64,000 nt of DNA, taken from assembly GCA_002021875.1 (NCBI GenBank), contig CP018627.1, forward strand, positions 8,308,001 to 8,372,000, given 5' to 3'. The DNA comes from Streptomyces hygroscopicus. Its GTDB lineage: Bacteria; Actinomycetota; Actinomycetes; Streptomycetales; Streptomycetaceae. Each line of letters starts with the position of its first letter. Position 1 is the first letter of the stretch. This document shows positions 52,873-63,055 of the stretch, piece by piece. The position numbers and the translations under genes were made by a program. The notes under the pieces are model-generated. The model was not told the DNA's origin. It was given only the letters and a program-made list of their open reading frames with translations, and ran no database searches.

Positions 52873-54501
52873 TCATGGTGTGGCGGCCGGGGTCGCCAGA
52901 GGCAGGCGGACCGTGAATTCGGCGCCGCCGTCCGTGGCGGCCGACACCTCCACCGTGCCCGCGTTGCGGCGGGCGGCCTGGCGGACCAGGGCCAGGCCCA
53001 GGCCGCGCCCCTGCGACTTCGTGCTCCAGCCGCGCCGGAAGACCTCCTCGGCCGCCGCCGGGTCCAGCCCGGCCCCGGTGTCCGCGACGCTCAGCGTCAG
53101 CTCGCCGGCGTCCGTGCGGGCGGTGACCGTGACGCGGGCGCTGCGGGGTGCCCCGCCGTGGCCGACGCCCTCCGCGGCCGCGTCCGTGGCGTTGTCGATG
53201 AGGTTGCCGAGGATGGTCACCAGGTCGCGGGCGGGCAGACCGGGCGGGAGGACGCCGTCGTCGATGCGGCTGTCGGGGGCGAGGACGAGTTCGACGCCGC
53301 GTTCGTTGGCCTGTGCCGCCTTGCCCAGCAGCAGCGCGGCCAGCACCGGTTCGGCGACCGCCCCCACCACCTGGTCGGTCAGCGCCTGTGCCAGCTCCAG
53401 CTCGGCGGTGGCGAAGTCGACCGCCTCGTCCTCCCGGCCCAGTTCGATCAGCGAGACGACGGCATGCAGCCGATTCGCGGCCTCATGGGCCTGGGAGCGC
53501 AGCGCCTCCGCGAAGCCGCGCACCGAGTCCAGCTCGCCGGAGAGCGCCTGGAGCTCGGTGTGGTCGCGCAGGGTGACGACCGTGCCGCGCTGTTCGCCGC
53601 TGCTCACCGGGGAGGTATTGAGGACCACCACCCGTTCCGCGGTCAGATGCAGTTCGTCCACCCGCGGCTCGGTGGCGAGCAGGGCGCCGGTCAGCGCGGG
53701 CGGCAGGCCCAGGTCGGAGACGTAGCGGCCGACGGAGTCCTCGGGCAGGCCGAGCAGCTCCCGCCCGCCGTCGTTGATCAGCGCGATCCGCCGCCCGCCG
53801 TCGAGCATCAGCAGCCCCTCGCGCACGGCGTGCAGCGCGGCCTGGTGGTAGTCGTGCATCCGGCTCAGCTCGTCCGCGTTCATCCCGTGCGTATGGCGGC
53901 GCAGCCGGGCGTTGATGACATACGCGCACAGGCCGCCGAGCGCGAGCGCGGCCGCCGCCACACCGAGCAGCGCGAGTAGCTGCCGGCGCACCTGGGCGCT
54001 GATGGTGTCCACGGTGATGCCCGCGCTGACCAGCGCGGTGATCCGGCCCCCGGCGCGGTCGTCGCGCACCGGGGCGACCACGCGCACGGAGGAGCCGAGC
54101 GTGCCCGTATAGGTCTCGGCGAAGATCCGGCCACGCAGCGCGGGCTTGATATGGCCGAGGTAGGTGGCGCCGATCTGGCGCGGATCGGGGTGCGCCCAGC
54201 GCACACCGTGGGTATCCATGATCGTGACGAAGGTGACGTCGGTGTCCCGGCGCACCTTCTCCGCATACGGCTGGAGCCGGGCGGTGGGGTCCTTGGACCG
54301 TGCGGCCTCGGCGACCGACGGGGAGTCGGCGACGGCCACCGCGGCGGCCGTCGCCCGCTGCCGCGCGGCCACCACCGCCTGCTCGCGGTCGGTGACGTAG
54401 GCGAAGACGGCACATCCGGCCACCAGGGCGGCGACCAGTACGACCTGCATCGCGAAGAGCTGGCCGGCCAGGCTCCGGGGGTGGGGGATGCGCATGGACA
54501 T
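52873..54501 (-). CDS. Sensor histidine kinase, CitA/DcuS type
   Basis: The 542-residue membrane kinase has helix 1 (about 10-30), an extracytoplasmic sensor domain (about 32-170, with DTDVTFVTIMDTHGVRWAHP typical of the CitA/DcuS cache fold, split by variable residues), helix 2 (about 172-195), a PAS domain (about 205-310), the phospho-acceptor region RSQAHEAANRLH near 340 and a GHKL ATPase end (NLIDNATDAA, VADTGAGLDP, GRGLGLALVRQAA). It senses citrate or C4-dicarboxylates and signals to the regulator at 51415. It is divergent from dctA, its likely target. The start is the ATG at 54501, with 54495 as the alternative. Confidence 0.92.
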   Translation of the reverse strand: MSMRIPHPRSLAGQLFAMQVVLVAALVAGCAVFAYVTDREQAVVAARQRATAAAVAVADSPSVAEAARSKDPTARLQPYAEKVRRDTDVTFVTIMDTHGVRWAHPDPRQIGATYLGHIKPALRGRIFAETYTGTLGSSVRVVAPVRDDRAGGRITALVSAGITVDTISAQVRRQLLALLGVAAAALALGGLCAYVINARLRRHTHGMNADELSRMHDYHQAALHAVREGLLMLDGGRRIALINDGGRELLGLPEDSVGRYVSDLGLPPALTGALLATEPRVDELHLTAERVVVLNTSPVSSGEQRGTVVTLRDHTELQALSGELDSVRGFAEALRSQAHEAANRLHAVVSLIELGREDEAVDFATAELELAQALTDQVVGAVAEPVLAALLLGKAAQANERGVELVLAPDSRIDDGVLPPGLPARDLVTILGNLIDNATDAAAEGVGHGGAPRSARVTVTARTDAGELTLSVADTGAGLDPAAAEEVFRRGWSTKSQGRGLGLALVRQAARRNAGTVEVSAATDGGAEFTVRLPLATPAATP

Positions 54502-54659
54502 CAGTCTGCACACGCATCTTTGTATGAACGAAATGAACGGAAGGGTGACCCCCGTCACAGGGGTGGGGCATAGTCGCCGGGACCGTTCAAGGCGGTGTGC
54601 GAGCCGCACACAGTACAGCGCCGGGACAGTTGGACGGCAGATCAGAAGGAGGCAGCACC

Positions 54660-56099
54660 GTGGCTGCGGACACCACGCCGCCCGCATCCGGGCGTACGGA
54701 GCCGGATGGGACGAAGCCGAAGAAGGAAAGGATTCACTACCTCTACCTCGCCGTCATCGGCGCGGTGGCGCTCGGCATCCTGGTGGGCTTTGTGGCCCCC
54801 GATACGGCGGTGGAGCTCAAGCCGATCGGCGAAGGCTTCGTCAACCTGATCAAGATGCTGATCTCCCCGATCATCTTCTGCACGATCGTGCTCGGGGTCG
54901 GCTCGGTGCGCAAGGCCGCGAAGGTCGGCGCGGTCGGCGGTCTCGCGCTCGGCTACTTCATGCTGATGTCGACCGTGGCCCTCGCCATCGGCCTGGTCGT
55001 CGGCAACTTCCTGGAGCCGGGCAGCGGCCTGCACATGAGCCATGACGCGGCCCAGGCCGGGCAGAGCCAGGCCGAGGGCGCCTCCGAGTCGACGGCGGAC
55101 TTCCTGCTCGGGATCATCCCGAAGACGCTGGTCTCCGCCTTCACCGAGGGCGAGGTGCTGCAGACCCTGTTCGTGGCCCTCCTCGCGGGCTTCGCCCTGC
55201 AGGCGATGGGCAAGGCCGGCCAGCCGGTGCTGCGTGGCATAGGCCACATACAGCAGCTCGTCTTCAAGCTGCTGTCGATGGTCATGTGGGCCGCCCCGGT
55301 GGGCGCCTTCGGCGCGATCGCCGCCGTGGTCGGCGAGACCGGCGTTGACGCGCTCAAGGCGCTCGCGGTCATCATGGTCGGCTTCTACGTCACCTGTGTG
55401 CTGTTCGTGTTCCTCGTCCTCGGGACGATCCTGCGGCTGGTCGCGGGCGTGAACATCTTCCTGCTGCTGAAGTACCTGGCGCGAGAGTTCCTGCTGATCC
55501 TGTCGACCTCGTCCTCCGAGTCGGCGCTGCCGCTGCTCATCGCGAAGATGGAGCACGCTGGGGTCAGCAGGCCGGTCGTCGGCATCACCGTCCCCACCGG
55601 CTACTCGTTCAACCTGGATGGCACCGCCATCTATCTGACCATGTCCTCGCTGTTCATCGCCGAGGCCATGGGCGAGCCGCTCTCCATAGGCCAGCAGATA
55701 TCCCTCCTCGTCTTCATGATCGTCGCGTCGAAGGGCGCCGCCGGTGTGACCGGCGCGGGCATGGCGACGCTGGCGGGCGGTCTGCAGTCGCACCGGCCCG
55801 AACTGGTCGACGGCGTCGGCCTCATCGTCGGCATCGACCGCTTCATGAGCGAGGCCCGCGCCCTCACCAACTTCGCGGGCAACGCGGTCGCGACCGTCCT
55901 GGTCGGCACCTGGACCAAGGAGATCGACAAGGAGCGGATGAACGAAGTCCTGGGCGGACGGCTGCCGTTCGACGCCGAGGGCTTCGCGCGCCACGGCGGC
56001 GGCCACGGCCCGGCCGCCGACGACTCCGACGAGGCCGAGGGCAAGTCCCTCCCCGAGCGGCGTGACGGCGACCCGGCGAAGGAGCACGTGCCCGCCTGA
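54660..56099 (+). CDS. dctA: C4-dicarboxylate transporter, DAACS family
   Basis: The 479-residue sodium or proton symporter takes up succinate, fumarate and malate. Hallmarks are IKMLISPIIFCTIVLGVGSV, the serine-rich loop STSSSESALPLL, PTGYSFNLDGTAIYLTMSSLF and AGMATLAGG. Eight membrane helices and two re-entrant hairpins are expected. The GTG at 54660 follows AAGGAGG; the frame stays open upstream. The hydrophilic tail is acidic and His-rich. Its neighbour kinase/regulator pair strongly suggests dicarboxylate induction. A direct repeat ATGAACG (54524-54530 and 54533-54539) lies in the shared promoter region and could be a regulator site. Confidence 0.94.
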   Translation: MAADTTPPASGRTEPDGTKPKKERIHYLYLAVIGAVALGILVGFVAPDTAVELKPIGEGFVNLIKMLISPIIFCTIVLGVGSVRKAAKVGAVGGLALGYFMLMSTVALAIGLVVGNFLEPGSGLHMSHDAAQAGQSQAEGASESTADFLLGIIPKTLVSAFTEGEVLQTLFVALLAGFALQAMGKAGQPVLRGIGHIQQLVFKLLSMVMWAAPVGAFGAIAAVVGETGVDALKALAVIMVGFYVTCVLFVFLVLGTILRLVAGVNIFLLLKYLAREFLLILSTSSSESALPLLIAKMEHAGVSRPVVGITVPTGYSFNLDGTAIYLTMSSLFIAEAMGEPLSIGQQISLLVFMIVASKGAAGVTGAGMATLAGGLQSHRPELVDGVGLIVGIDRFMSEARALTNFAGNAVATVLVGTWTKEIDKERMNEVLGGRLPFDAEGFARHGGGHGPAADDSDEAEGKSLPERRDGDPAKEHVPA

Positions 56100-56112
56100 C
56101 ACTTTGCGCGCG

Positions 56113-56150
56113 CCGCGGCCCTGCCCTCCTGAATCGGGGCAGGGCCGCGG
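56113..56150 (+). terminator. Terminator after dctA
   Basis: Fourteen-base perfect arms CCGCGGCCCTGCCC (56113-56126) and GGGCAGGGCCGCGG (56137-56150) have a 10-base loop, 13 bases after the dctA stop codon. Confidence 0.85.
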
Positions 56151-56285
56151 GCGTTTCACGGGCGCATACGTTGCGCACATACGGCGAATGGCGCCCCGCG
56201 TCCTCCCCCCGTTGGAAGACGCGAGACGCCGCCGTTGGCTACGCCGCCACTGCCCTTTGGCGGTCCTTTCGGCGCCGAAGGCGCC

Positions 56286-56480
56286 TCAGCGCTGGCCGTC
56301 CGGCGCGCGGCGTAGCTGTTCCGGGAGGGCGGTCCATTCGGGGCCCTCGTGCAGGGGTTTGACCCAGGCGATGTTGCCGCCGGTGTCGACGTAGGCGACG
56401 CGGCCCATGGCCTCGCGTTCGAGGTCGTAGACGAGCTCGCCGATCCGAGGTGTGCTTCGTGTTCCTTCAGCCGTGGTCAT
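56286..56480 (-). CDS. Small hypothetical protein
   Basis: The 64-residue protein (MTTAEGTRSTPRIGELVYD start) follows an AGGAGG ribosome site. Its core GELVYDLEREAMGRVAYVD, then GNIAWVKPLHEGPEW, resembles short PRC-barrel-like or SH3-like proteins common in streptomycetes, encoded beside regulators. It lies between dctA and the SARP gene, divergent from the latter. Sequence-based function is not available. Confidence 0.7.
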   Translation of the reverse strand: MTTAEGTRSTPRIGELVYDLEREAMGRVAYVDTGGNIAWVKPLHEGPEWTALPEQLRRAPDGQR

Positions 56481-56730
56481 GAGCCGCCTCCTCGGCACCT
56501 CACTGCCATGCTGTCCCCCGTTCATTGGTGGATGAGGGCCCCGGACCGGACACTTCCGGTTCGGTCGCCGTCGCCGCGGTGACCGGGTGACCTTCTGGTG
56601 CCCATGGGGCCCTCGATGACCGTAGGGTGCTACGAGCCGCTGATATCCCGCTGATGCCTCGCTGACCCGAACCCGTGGGTAGGCTTCCACATGGTCACAG
56701 TGAAATCTCTGGTACCAACGGGGGCAGTGT

Positions 56731-59700
56731 GTGGATGGGACCGAGTTTCGCCTGTTGGGACCGGTCGGAATATGGCAGAGCGAGCGTCTCCTGGGGCCGA
56801 CCGCCGCGCAGCAGCGGTCTGTTCTGGCGATGCTGCTGATGGCCACCGGCCGCGTGGTGTCCGTCGACAGGCTGGTGTTGGCAGTATGGGGCGAGGATCC
56901 GCCGGGGTCCGCGCGAAACGCCGTACAGGTGCAGATTTCCAAGCTGCGGCGGATCCTTTCCGCCCTGCCCGGGGCCGAGTTGACGACATCGGCGAAGGGC
57001 TATTCCCTGACCGTCGCGCGTGAGCAGGTCGATCTGCACCGGTTCCGCGATCTGGTGCGGGCCGCGCGGGAGGCTCCCAAGGACAGCGGGGCTGCCGGAG
57101 CCGCAGGGCCGGCCACCGGAGCCGCCGGGCCGACTGCCGGGCCCGCCGAGGGCGCCGAGGACCGGGCCGGGGAGCTGCTGCGCGCAGCACTGCAGTTGTG
57201 GCGCGGGCCCGCGCTGGCGGATGTCGCGGGCGGCTGGCTCCCCGACACCCTGGGCGCCGGGCTGGAGGAGGAGCGGCGTACGGCGGTCGAGGAGCTCGCC
57301 GCGATCGATCTGCACTCCGGACGGCACCACGAGGCCGCCACGGAGCTGTCCGCCCTGGTGGCCGAACACCCCTTGCGGGAGCGTTCGGTGGCGCTGCTGA
57401 TGGAGGCGCTACGGCGTGGCGGCAGGCGGGCCGACGCCCTGGCGCTCTTCCGGTCCACCCGACGGAGGTACGTGGAGGAGCTGGGCATCGAGCCCGGCGA
57501 CGAGCTGCAGCGGCTCCACCGGGAGGCACTCGAGGACAGCCGGGATGGCCGGGACGGCCGGGACAGTCGGGATGGCCGGGACGGCCGGGACAGTCGGGAC
57601 GGCCGGGATGGCCGGGACGGCCGGGATATTCGAGACGGCCGGTCCGGGGATCCGTCGGGGCCGCCCGGATCGTACGGGAGCGCTCCCGCGGCGGCGGCAC
57701 CCTCCGACGCGGTGCCTGTCCCGGCCCCCGCCCCGGAGGGTGTCCCGGCCACCGACGAGGCGCCCGAGCCCGGCACCGGGTCCGGCACCGGGGCCGGCGA
57801 CGAGCCCATCGTCGTGCCCGCCTCCGCCGCCGGTCCGCCCACCGCCGGTCCGCCCACCGCCGGCCCGCCCGCTGCCGCCCCCGAGCCGATCTCCGTGGTC
57901 ACCGCCGTACCGCAGCAACTGCCCTCCGACGTCGCCCACTTCACCGGCCGCGAACGCGAACTGGCCGGGCTGGACGCCCTGCTGCGCGCGGGTTCGGGTG
58001 AGGACGGCGGACGGGCGCCCACGGCCGCGATGATCACCGTGATCGCGGGCAGCGGCGGCCTCGGCAAGACGACCCTCGCGGTGCACTGGGCCCACCGCGT
58101 CCGCGACCGGTTCCCCGACGGTCAGCTCTATCTGAACCTGCGCGGTTTCGGCCCCACCGACTCGGCCATGGCCGTCGCCGAGGCCGTACGGAGCCTCCTG
58201 GACGCCTTCCAGGTGCCCGCCCACCGGATCCCCGCGACCGTCGAGGCACAGACCGCCCTGTATCGGAGCCTGGTGGCCGACCGCCGGATGCTGATCCTGC
58301 TCGACAACGCCCGTGACGCCGAGCAGGTGCGGCCCCTGCTGCCCGGTTCCCCCGGCTGTCTGGTGGTGCTGACCAGCCGTAACGAGCTCACCAGCCTGGT
58401 CGTCGCCGAGCAGGCCCAGCCGCTGCCGCTGGATCTGCTCGACCGCGCGGAGGCGCGCGAGCTGCTGATCAGCCGGGTGGGCGCCGAGCGGGTGGCCGCC
58501 GAACCCGATGCCGTGGCCGAGGTGATCACGGTGTGCGCCGGGCTGCCGCTCGCGCTCGCCATCGTCGCCGCCCGTGCCGCCGCCCACCCCCGCTTCGGCC
58601 TGGAGGCGCTCGCCGGGGAGCTGCGCGACGCCCGCGGCAGCCTCGACGCGTTCGAGGGCGGGGACGCCACCACCGATGTCCGGGCCGTCTTCTCCTGGTC
58701 GTACCACACCCTGGGCCCCGACGCCGCCCGGCTGTTCCGGCTGCTGGGCGTCCACCCGGGCCCCGACATCGCGGCCCCGGCCGCCGCCAGCCTGGTGGGG
58801 GTCCCGGTCCCGCAGGCCCGCCGGCTGCTGATCCAGCTCACCCGGGCGCATCTGATCACCGAACGCGCCCCGGGTCAGTACGGCTTCCACGATCTGCTGC
58901 GCGCCTACGCCGTGGAGCTCACCCGGGCGTACGACGGGCAGGACGAGCGCCACACCGCGCTGCACCGGCTGCTCGACCACTATCTGCACACCGCCGTGGC
59001 CGCCGGGGCGGCCTTCACCCCGCACCGCGAGCCGATCACGGTCGAGCCGGTCCGGCCCGGGGTCAGCGTCGGGGAGTTCACGGGGCACGCACAGGCACTG
59101 CTCTGGTTCGGCCTCACCTATCCGGCGCTGATCGCGGCGCTGCAGCAGGCCGCCGAGGCCGGATTCGAGACCCACACCTGGCAACTGGCCTGGTCGCTGA
59201 TGGAGTTCCTGGACCAGCGAGGCCACTGGCACGATCAGCGCACCGTCCACCGGTGCGCCCTGGGCTCGGCCCACCGCATCCGCGATCTCACCGGCCAGGC
59301 CCACGCCTGCTACGGCCTGGGCCTCGCCGATCTGCGGATGGGCCGCTACGACCGGGCCCGCGGCCATCTGGTGCGCGCCCTGAACCTGCACCGCGAGACC
59401 GGCAACGCCGTCGGCCAGGCCCTGGCCCATGGCGCGCTCAACTTCGCCGGTGAGCGGGAGGGCCGCCATGACGAGGGGCTGCACCACGCGCTGCGCGCCC
59501 TGAAGCTGTACCGGGCGGCGGGCCACCGCAGCGGCGAGGCGTACGCCATGAACAACGTCGGCTGGGCCTACGCCATGCTGGGCGACTTCCGGCAGACCCT
59601 CGTCCACTGCGAGAAGGCGCTGAACATGATGCGGGAGGCGGGGGACAGGCGCGGGGAGTCCGCGGCCTGGGACAGCCTCGGCTACGCGTATCAGCACGTC

Positions 59701-59943
59701 GGCGACCACCAGCAGGCCATCAGTTGCTACCGGCACGCCGTGGAGCTGCGGCGCGGCCGGGGCGAGCGGGTGCGGGAGGCCGAGTCCCTGCACCGGCTCG
59801 GCAGCGCGCAGCTCGCCGCCGGGGACCGGGCCGGGGCCCGCCACAGTTGGCAGCGGGCCCTGACCCGCTTTGACGCCCTCGGCCACCCCGACGCCCAGCG
59901 GCTCCGGGACGGGCTCACCCGGCTGAGCGGGTCCGACGGCTGA
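56731..59943 (+). CDS. SARP-family transcriptional regulator with NB-ARC and TPR domains (AfsR-like)
   Basis: The 1070-residue protein combines an OmpR-type DNA-binding domain (about 1-95, FRLLGPVGIWQ and RVVSVDRLVLAVWGEDPP), a BTAD domain (about 97-268), a disordered linker with an Arg-Asp-Gly repeat (about 270-306) and Pro/Ala stretches, an NB-ARC ATPase (about 395-690, P-loop GSGGLGKTT near 442, LLDNARD Walker B) and TPR repeats (about 840-1060). AfsR-like proteins activate secondary-metabolite genes after ATP binding. The start is the GTG at 56731. It stands alone, upstream of the glycogen genes on the other strand. No biosynthetic cluster is visible nearby. Confidence 0.92.
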   Translation: MDGTEFRLLGPVGIWQSERLLGPTAAQQRSVLAMLLMATGRVVSVDRLVLAVWGEDPPGSARNAVQVQISKLRRILSALPGAELTTSAKGYSLTVAREQVDLHRFRDLVRAAREAPKDSGAAGAAGPATGAAGPTAGPAEGAEDRAGELLRAALQLWRGPALADVAGGWLPDTLGAGLEEERRTAVEELAAIDLHSGRHHEAATELSALVAEHPLRERSVALLMEALRRGGRRADALALFRSTRRRYVEELGIEPGDELQRLHREALEDSRDGRDGRDSRDGRDGRDSRDGRDGRDGRDIRDGRSGDPSGPPGSYGSAPAAAAPSDAVPVPAPAPEGVPATDEAPEPGTGSGTGAGDEPIVVPASAAGPPTAGPPTAGPPAAAPEPISVVTAVPQQLPSDVAHFTGRERELAGLDALLRAGSGEDGGRAPTAAMITVIAGSGGLGKTTLAVHWAHRVRDRFPDGQLYLNLRGFGPTDSAMAVAEAVRSLLDAFQVPAHRIPATVEAQTALYRSLVADRRMLILLDNARDAEQVRPLLPGSPGCLVVLTSRNELTSLVVAEQAQPLPLDLLDRAEARELLISRVGAERVAAEPDAVAEVITVCAGLPLALAIVAARAAAHPRFGLEALAGELRDARGSLDAFEGGDATTDVRAVFSWSYHTLGPDAARLFRLLGVHPGPDIAAPAAASLVGVPVPQARRLLIQLTRAHLITERAPGQYGFHDLLRAYAVELTRAYDGQDERHTALHRLLDHYLHTAVAAGAAFTPHREPITVEPVRPGVSVGEFTGHAQALLWFGLTYPALIAALQQAAEAGFETHTWQLAWSLMEFLDQRGHWHDQRTVHRCALGSAHRIRDLTGQAHACYGLGLADLRMGRYDRARGHLVRALNLHRETGNAVGQALAHGALNFAGEREGRHDEGLHHALRALKLYRAAGHRSGEAYAMNNVGWAYAMLGDFRQTLVHCEKALNMMREAGDRRGESAAWDSLGYAYQHVGDHQQAISCYRHAVELRRGRGERVREAESLHRLGSAQLAAGDRAGARHSWQRALTRFDALGHPDAQRLRDGLTRLSGSDG

Positions 59944-59970
59944 CGGGACGCGGGGATCAGGCGGGGCGGT

Positions 59971-62901
59971 TCAGGCGGGCCGCAGCCAGATCGTGGCCAG
60001 CGGCGGCAGCACCGGCAGGACGCTCGCGGGTCGCCCGTGCCACCCCGTGGGCTCGGCCTTCAGCGGCTCGGCGTTGGCCACACCGCTGCCGCCGTAGCGG
60101 CCGTCGTCGGTGTTCAGAACCTCGCGCCACACCGGCACCGCCTCCGGTGCCCCGATGCGGTACTCCTGGCGGACCACCGGGGAGAAGTTGCTGATGGCGA
60201 GCAGCGGGGAGCCGTCGGCGTCGAAGCGGAGGAAGGCGAAGACATTGTCCTCGCGGGCGTCGCCCTCGATCCAGGAGAAGCCTTCGGGGTCGGTGTCCCG
60301 CTGCCACAGCGCGGGCGTGGCCGCGTACACCTGGTTCAGGTCGCGGACCAGATCGCGGACGCCCCGGTGGTCGGGCTCGGCGGAGTACGACGGGTCCAGC
60401 AGCCACCAGTCGGGCCCGTATGCCTCCGACCACTCGGCGCCCTGGGCGAACTCCTGGCCCATGAACAGCAGTTGCTTGCCCGGGTGGGCCCACATGAAGC
60501 CGAGGTACGCGCGGTGGTTGGCGCGCTGCTGCCACCAGTCGCCGGGCATCTTCGACACCAGGGCCCGTTTGCCGTGCACCACCTCGTCATGCGAGATCGG
60601 CAGCACATAGTTCTCGCTGTACGCGTACACCATCGAGAAGGTCATCTCATGGTGGTGGTAGGCGCGGTGCACCGGCTCATGCGCGAGATAGCCCAGCGAG
60701 TCGTGCATCCACCCCATGTTCCACTTCAGCCCGAAGCCGAGGCCGCCGAAGCCGCTGGGGCCCACATGGTGGGTGGCGCGGGTGACCCCGTCCCACGCGG
60801 TCGACTCCTCGGCGATGGTGATCACACCCGGGCAGCGGCGGTAGACGGTCGCGTTCATCTCCTGGAGGAAGGCGACCGCGTCCAGGTTCTCCCGGCCGCC
60901 GTGCGCGTTGGGCGTCCACTGGCCGGGCTCGCGGGAATAGTCGAGATAGAGCATGGAGGCGACGGCGTCCACCCGCAGACCGTCGATATGGAACTCCTCG
61001 CACCAGTAGACGGCGTTCGCCACCAGGAAGTTGCGCACCTCCGTGCGCCCGTAGTCGAACTCCAGCGTGCCCCAGTCGGGATGCGCGGCCCGCAGCGGAT
61101 CCGCGGGCTCGTACAGCGGACGGCCGTCGAACTCGGCCAGCGCCCAGGCGTCCTTGGGGAAATGCGCGGGCACCCAGTCCACGAGCACCCCGATGCCCGC
61201 CTGGTGCAACGCGTCCACCAGGTGCTTGAAGTCGTCGGGGGTGCCCAGCCGGGCCGTGGGCGCGTAGAACCCGGTGACCTGATAGCCCCAGGAGCCGCCG
61301 AAGGGGTGCTCGGCCACCGGCATCAGCTCGACATGGGTGAAGCCGAGGTCCTTGACGTACGCCGGGAGCTGCTGCGCGAGCTGCCGGTAGGTCAGCCCCG
61401 GCCGCCACGAGGGCAGATGCACCTCGTAGACGGAGAACGGCAGCTCATGGACGCGCCCGCCCTCCCGGCGCGCCATCCACACCTCGTCCCCCCAGCGGTG
61501 GTGCGAGGCATGGACGACGGAGGCGGTGGCGGGCGGGCACTCGGTGCGCCGCGCCATCGGGTCGGCGCGCAGGGAGTGGCCGCCGTCGTGCCGGGTGATC
61601 TCGAACTTGTACAGCGCGCCCTCGCCGACACCGGGCAGGAACAGCTCCCACACGCCACTGCCACCGAGCGAGCGCATCGGCAGCGCGGTGCCGTCCCAGT
61701 AGGTGAAGTCGCCGGTCAGCCGCACCCCGAGGGCATTGGGCGCCCATACGGTGAAGCGGGTGCCGGATACGCCCTGGTGGGTCATCGGATGCGCGCCGAG
61801 CGCCCGCCACAGCTCCTCGTGGCGGCCCTCGCCGATGAGGTGCAGATCGAGTTCGCCGAGGGTGGGCAGGAAGCGGTACGGGTCGTGCAGCTCCAGCTCG
61901 GCGTCCTCGTACGTCACCAGCAGCCGGTAGTCCGGGATCTCCCGCAGCGGCAGCACCCCGGAGAACAGCCCGTCCCCCTCGGCCCGCAGCCGGGCGCGCA
62001 GCCCGGCGGCGGCGACGGTCACCGAGCGGGCGTACGGGCGCAGGCAGCGGAAGAGCACACCGCCGCGCACGGGGTGGGCGCCGAGCAGGTCGTGCGGTGC
62101 GTGATGGGCCCCGGACAGCAGCCGCCGCCGCTCCTCGTCCCCGAGCGCGGGCGCGGGCCGCACACCGTGCTCGTCGTACGCCACGTCAGCCTGCCCACCG
62201 CCCCCGGCCACGGGCCGCCCGGCGACGCGCGACGGCTCGGCCGCGCCGCCCGACTCCTCATGCCGCGCCTGGTCCGCACGCGGCGCGCGGGGCACGGGCG
62301 GCGAGCTATACGACACTCGTCCCTCGCGGCCGGGGCGACCGCGGTCGGCGGGCGGGGCCTCCTGCCCCGGGCCGCCACTGCCGACGGGCGTCTCCGGCCG
62401 CCTGGCCGGGTCCGCCGCTGTGGCGGCGTCGGGGGATTCCCGGCCGGGCGCGGGCTTGATGCCCGCCGACTCGGCGGACGTGGGGTCCTGGCGGGGGGAC
62501 CGAGCCCGCCCCCGGGCGTCCTCGGGCTCCGGTCGCTGGTCCGGGCGCGGGTGCCCGTCTGCGGAAGCCGCTCCCCCCGGCCCGGCCGCCGCGGCGGCCT
62601 CCCGCGCCCGGGCGGGGTCCGTCGCCGAAGCCGGGTCCGCCTCCAAGGCGGCCGTGGGCGGCGCCGGGCGGTCCGTGCCCTCGCCCGGCGGGGTGGCCTC
62701 GGCCGACTCCAGCTCGTGGCGAGTCGGGGCCTCGGAGCCCGGGCGGGCGGCGCGGGGCTCGGGTCGCGGATGGACGCGGCCGGGGAGAAACGTCGAGGGG
62801 ACTGCCGGGACCGCCGGACCGGTCGTGGCGCCGGTGGCGGCGGGTGGGTGGCCCGGCCCCTTGTCGGACGGGTGCTGGCCGGACGGCGGTCGTGCGGTCA
62901 C
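59971..62901 (-). CDS. glgB: 1,4-alpha-glucan branching enzyme with long N-terminal extension
   Basis: The enzyme makes alpha-1,6 branches in glycogen. The catalytic part is complete: CBM48 and N-terminal beta domains (about 250-500), then a GH13 barrel with [18 protein letters not shown], nucleophile in [11 protein letters not shown] near 637, acid in [11 protein letters not shown] near 697 and HDEVVHGK near 770. The first ~245 residues are Pro/Ala/Gly/Arg-rich and look disordered; that is far longer than usual, and an internal start (for example near residue 210-260) cannot be excluded. It lies directly downstream of the maltokinase gene, as in the GlgE glucan locus. Confidence 0.93.
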   Translation of the reverse strand: MTARPPSGQHPSDKGPGHPPAATGATTGPAVPAVPSTFLPGRVHPRPEPRAARPGSEAPTRHELESAEATPPGEGTDRPAPPTAALEADPASATDPARAREAAAAAGPGGAASADGHPRPDQRPEPEDARGRARSPRQDPTSAESAGIKPAPGRESPDAATAADPARRPETPVGSGGPGQEAPPADRGRPGREGRVSYSSPPVPRAPRADQARHEESGGAAEPSRVAGRPVAGGGGQADVAYDEHGVRPAPALGDEERRRLLSGAHHAPHDLLGAHPVRGGVLFRCLRPYARSVTVAAAGLRARLRAEGDGLFSGVLPLREIPDYRLLVTYEDAELELHDPYRFLPTLGELDLHLIGEGRHEELWRALGAHPMTHQGVSGTRFTVWAPNALGVRLTGDFTYWDGTALPMRSLGGSGVWELFLPGVGEGALYKFEITRHDGGHSLRADPMARRTECPPATASVVHASHHRWGDEVWMARREGGRVHELPFSVYEVHLPSWRPGLTYRQLAQQLPAYVKDLGFTHVELMPVAEHPFGGSWGYQVTGFYAPTARLGTPDDFKHLVDALHQAGIGVLVDWVPAHFPKDAWALAEFDGRPLYEPADPLRAAHPDWGTLEFDYGRTEVRNFLVANAVYWCEEFHIDGLRVDAVASMLYLDYSREPGQWTPNAHGGRENLDAVAFLQEMNATVYRRCPGVITIAEESTAWDGVTRATHHVGPSGFGGLGFGLKWNMGWMHDSLGYLAHEPVHRAYHHHEMTFSMVYAYSENYVLPISHDEVVHGKRALVSKMPGDWWQQRANHRAYLGFMWAHPGKQLLFMGQEFAQGAEWSEAYGPDWWLLDPSYSAEPDHRGVRDLVRDLNQVYAATPALWQRDTDPEGFSWIEGDAREDNVFAFLRFDADGSPLLAISNFSPVVRQEYRIGAPEAVPVWREVLNTDDGRYGGSGVANAEPLKAEPTGWHGRPASVLPVLPPLATIWLRPA

Positions 62902-63055
62902 GGGGTGGTCCTCCCGGAGGTGTCGGGCGTCGGACGGGACGGTCGGAATCGGGAATCGGGGAACGGGGAGCGGGCGGGGCGGTGGGGCCGCTGTCCGGGG
63001 GAGCCGGGTCCCGGGGCCCGGGGAGCCTGGTCCGGGCTCGGCCCGGGCCCCCGGG

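Noticed and set aside
52244..52876. A 210-codon Pro/Arg/Thr-rich frame in the kinase-regulator gap
   Set aside because: The composition reflects the repeats and GC skew; neighbouring frames look alike and no start with a ribosome site is seen.
54524..54539. Direct repeat ATGAACG upstream of dctA as a proven regulator site
   Set aside because: Only two short copies are present, so it is mentioned as a possibility in the dctA entry and not listed as a separate site.
56160..56285. Short palindromes such as GGCGCC-GAA-GGCGCC after dctA, considered as a repeat element
   Set aside because: They are short and of common composition; not distinguishable from random high-GC symmetry.
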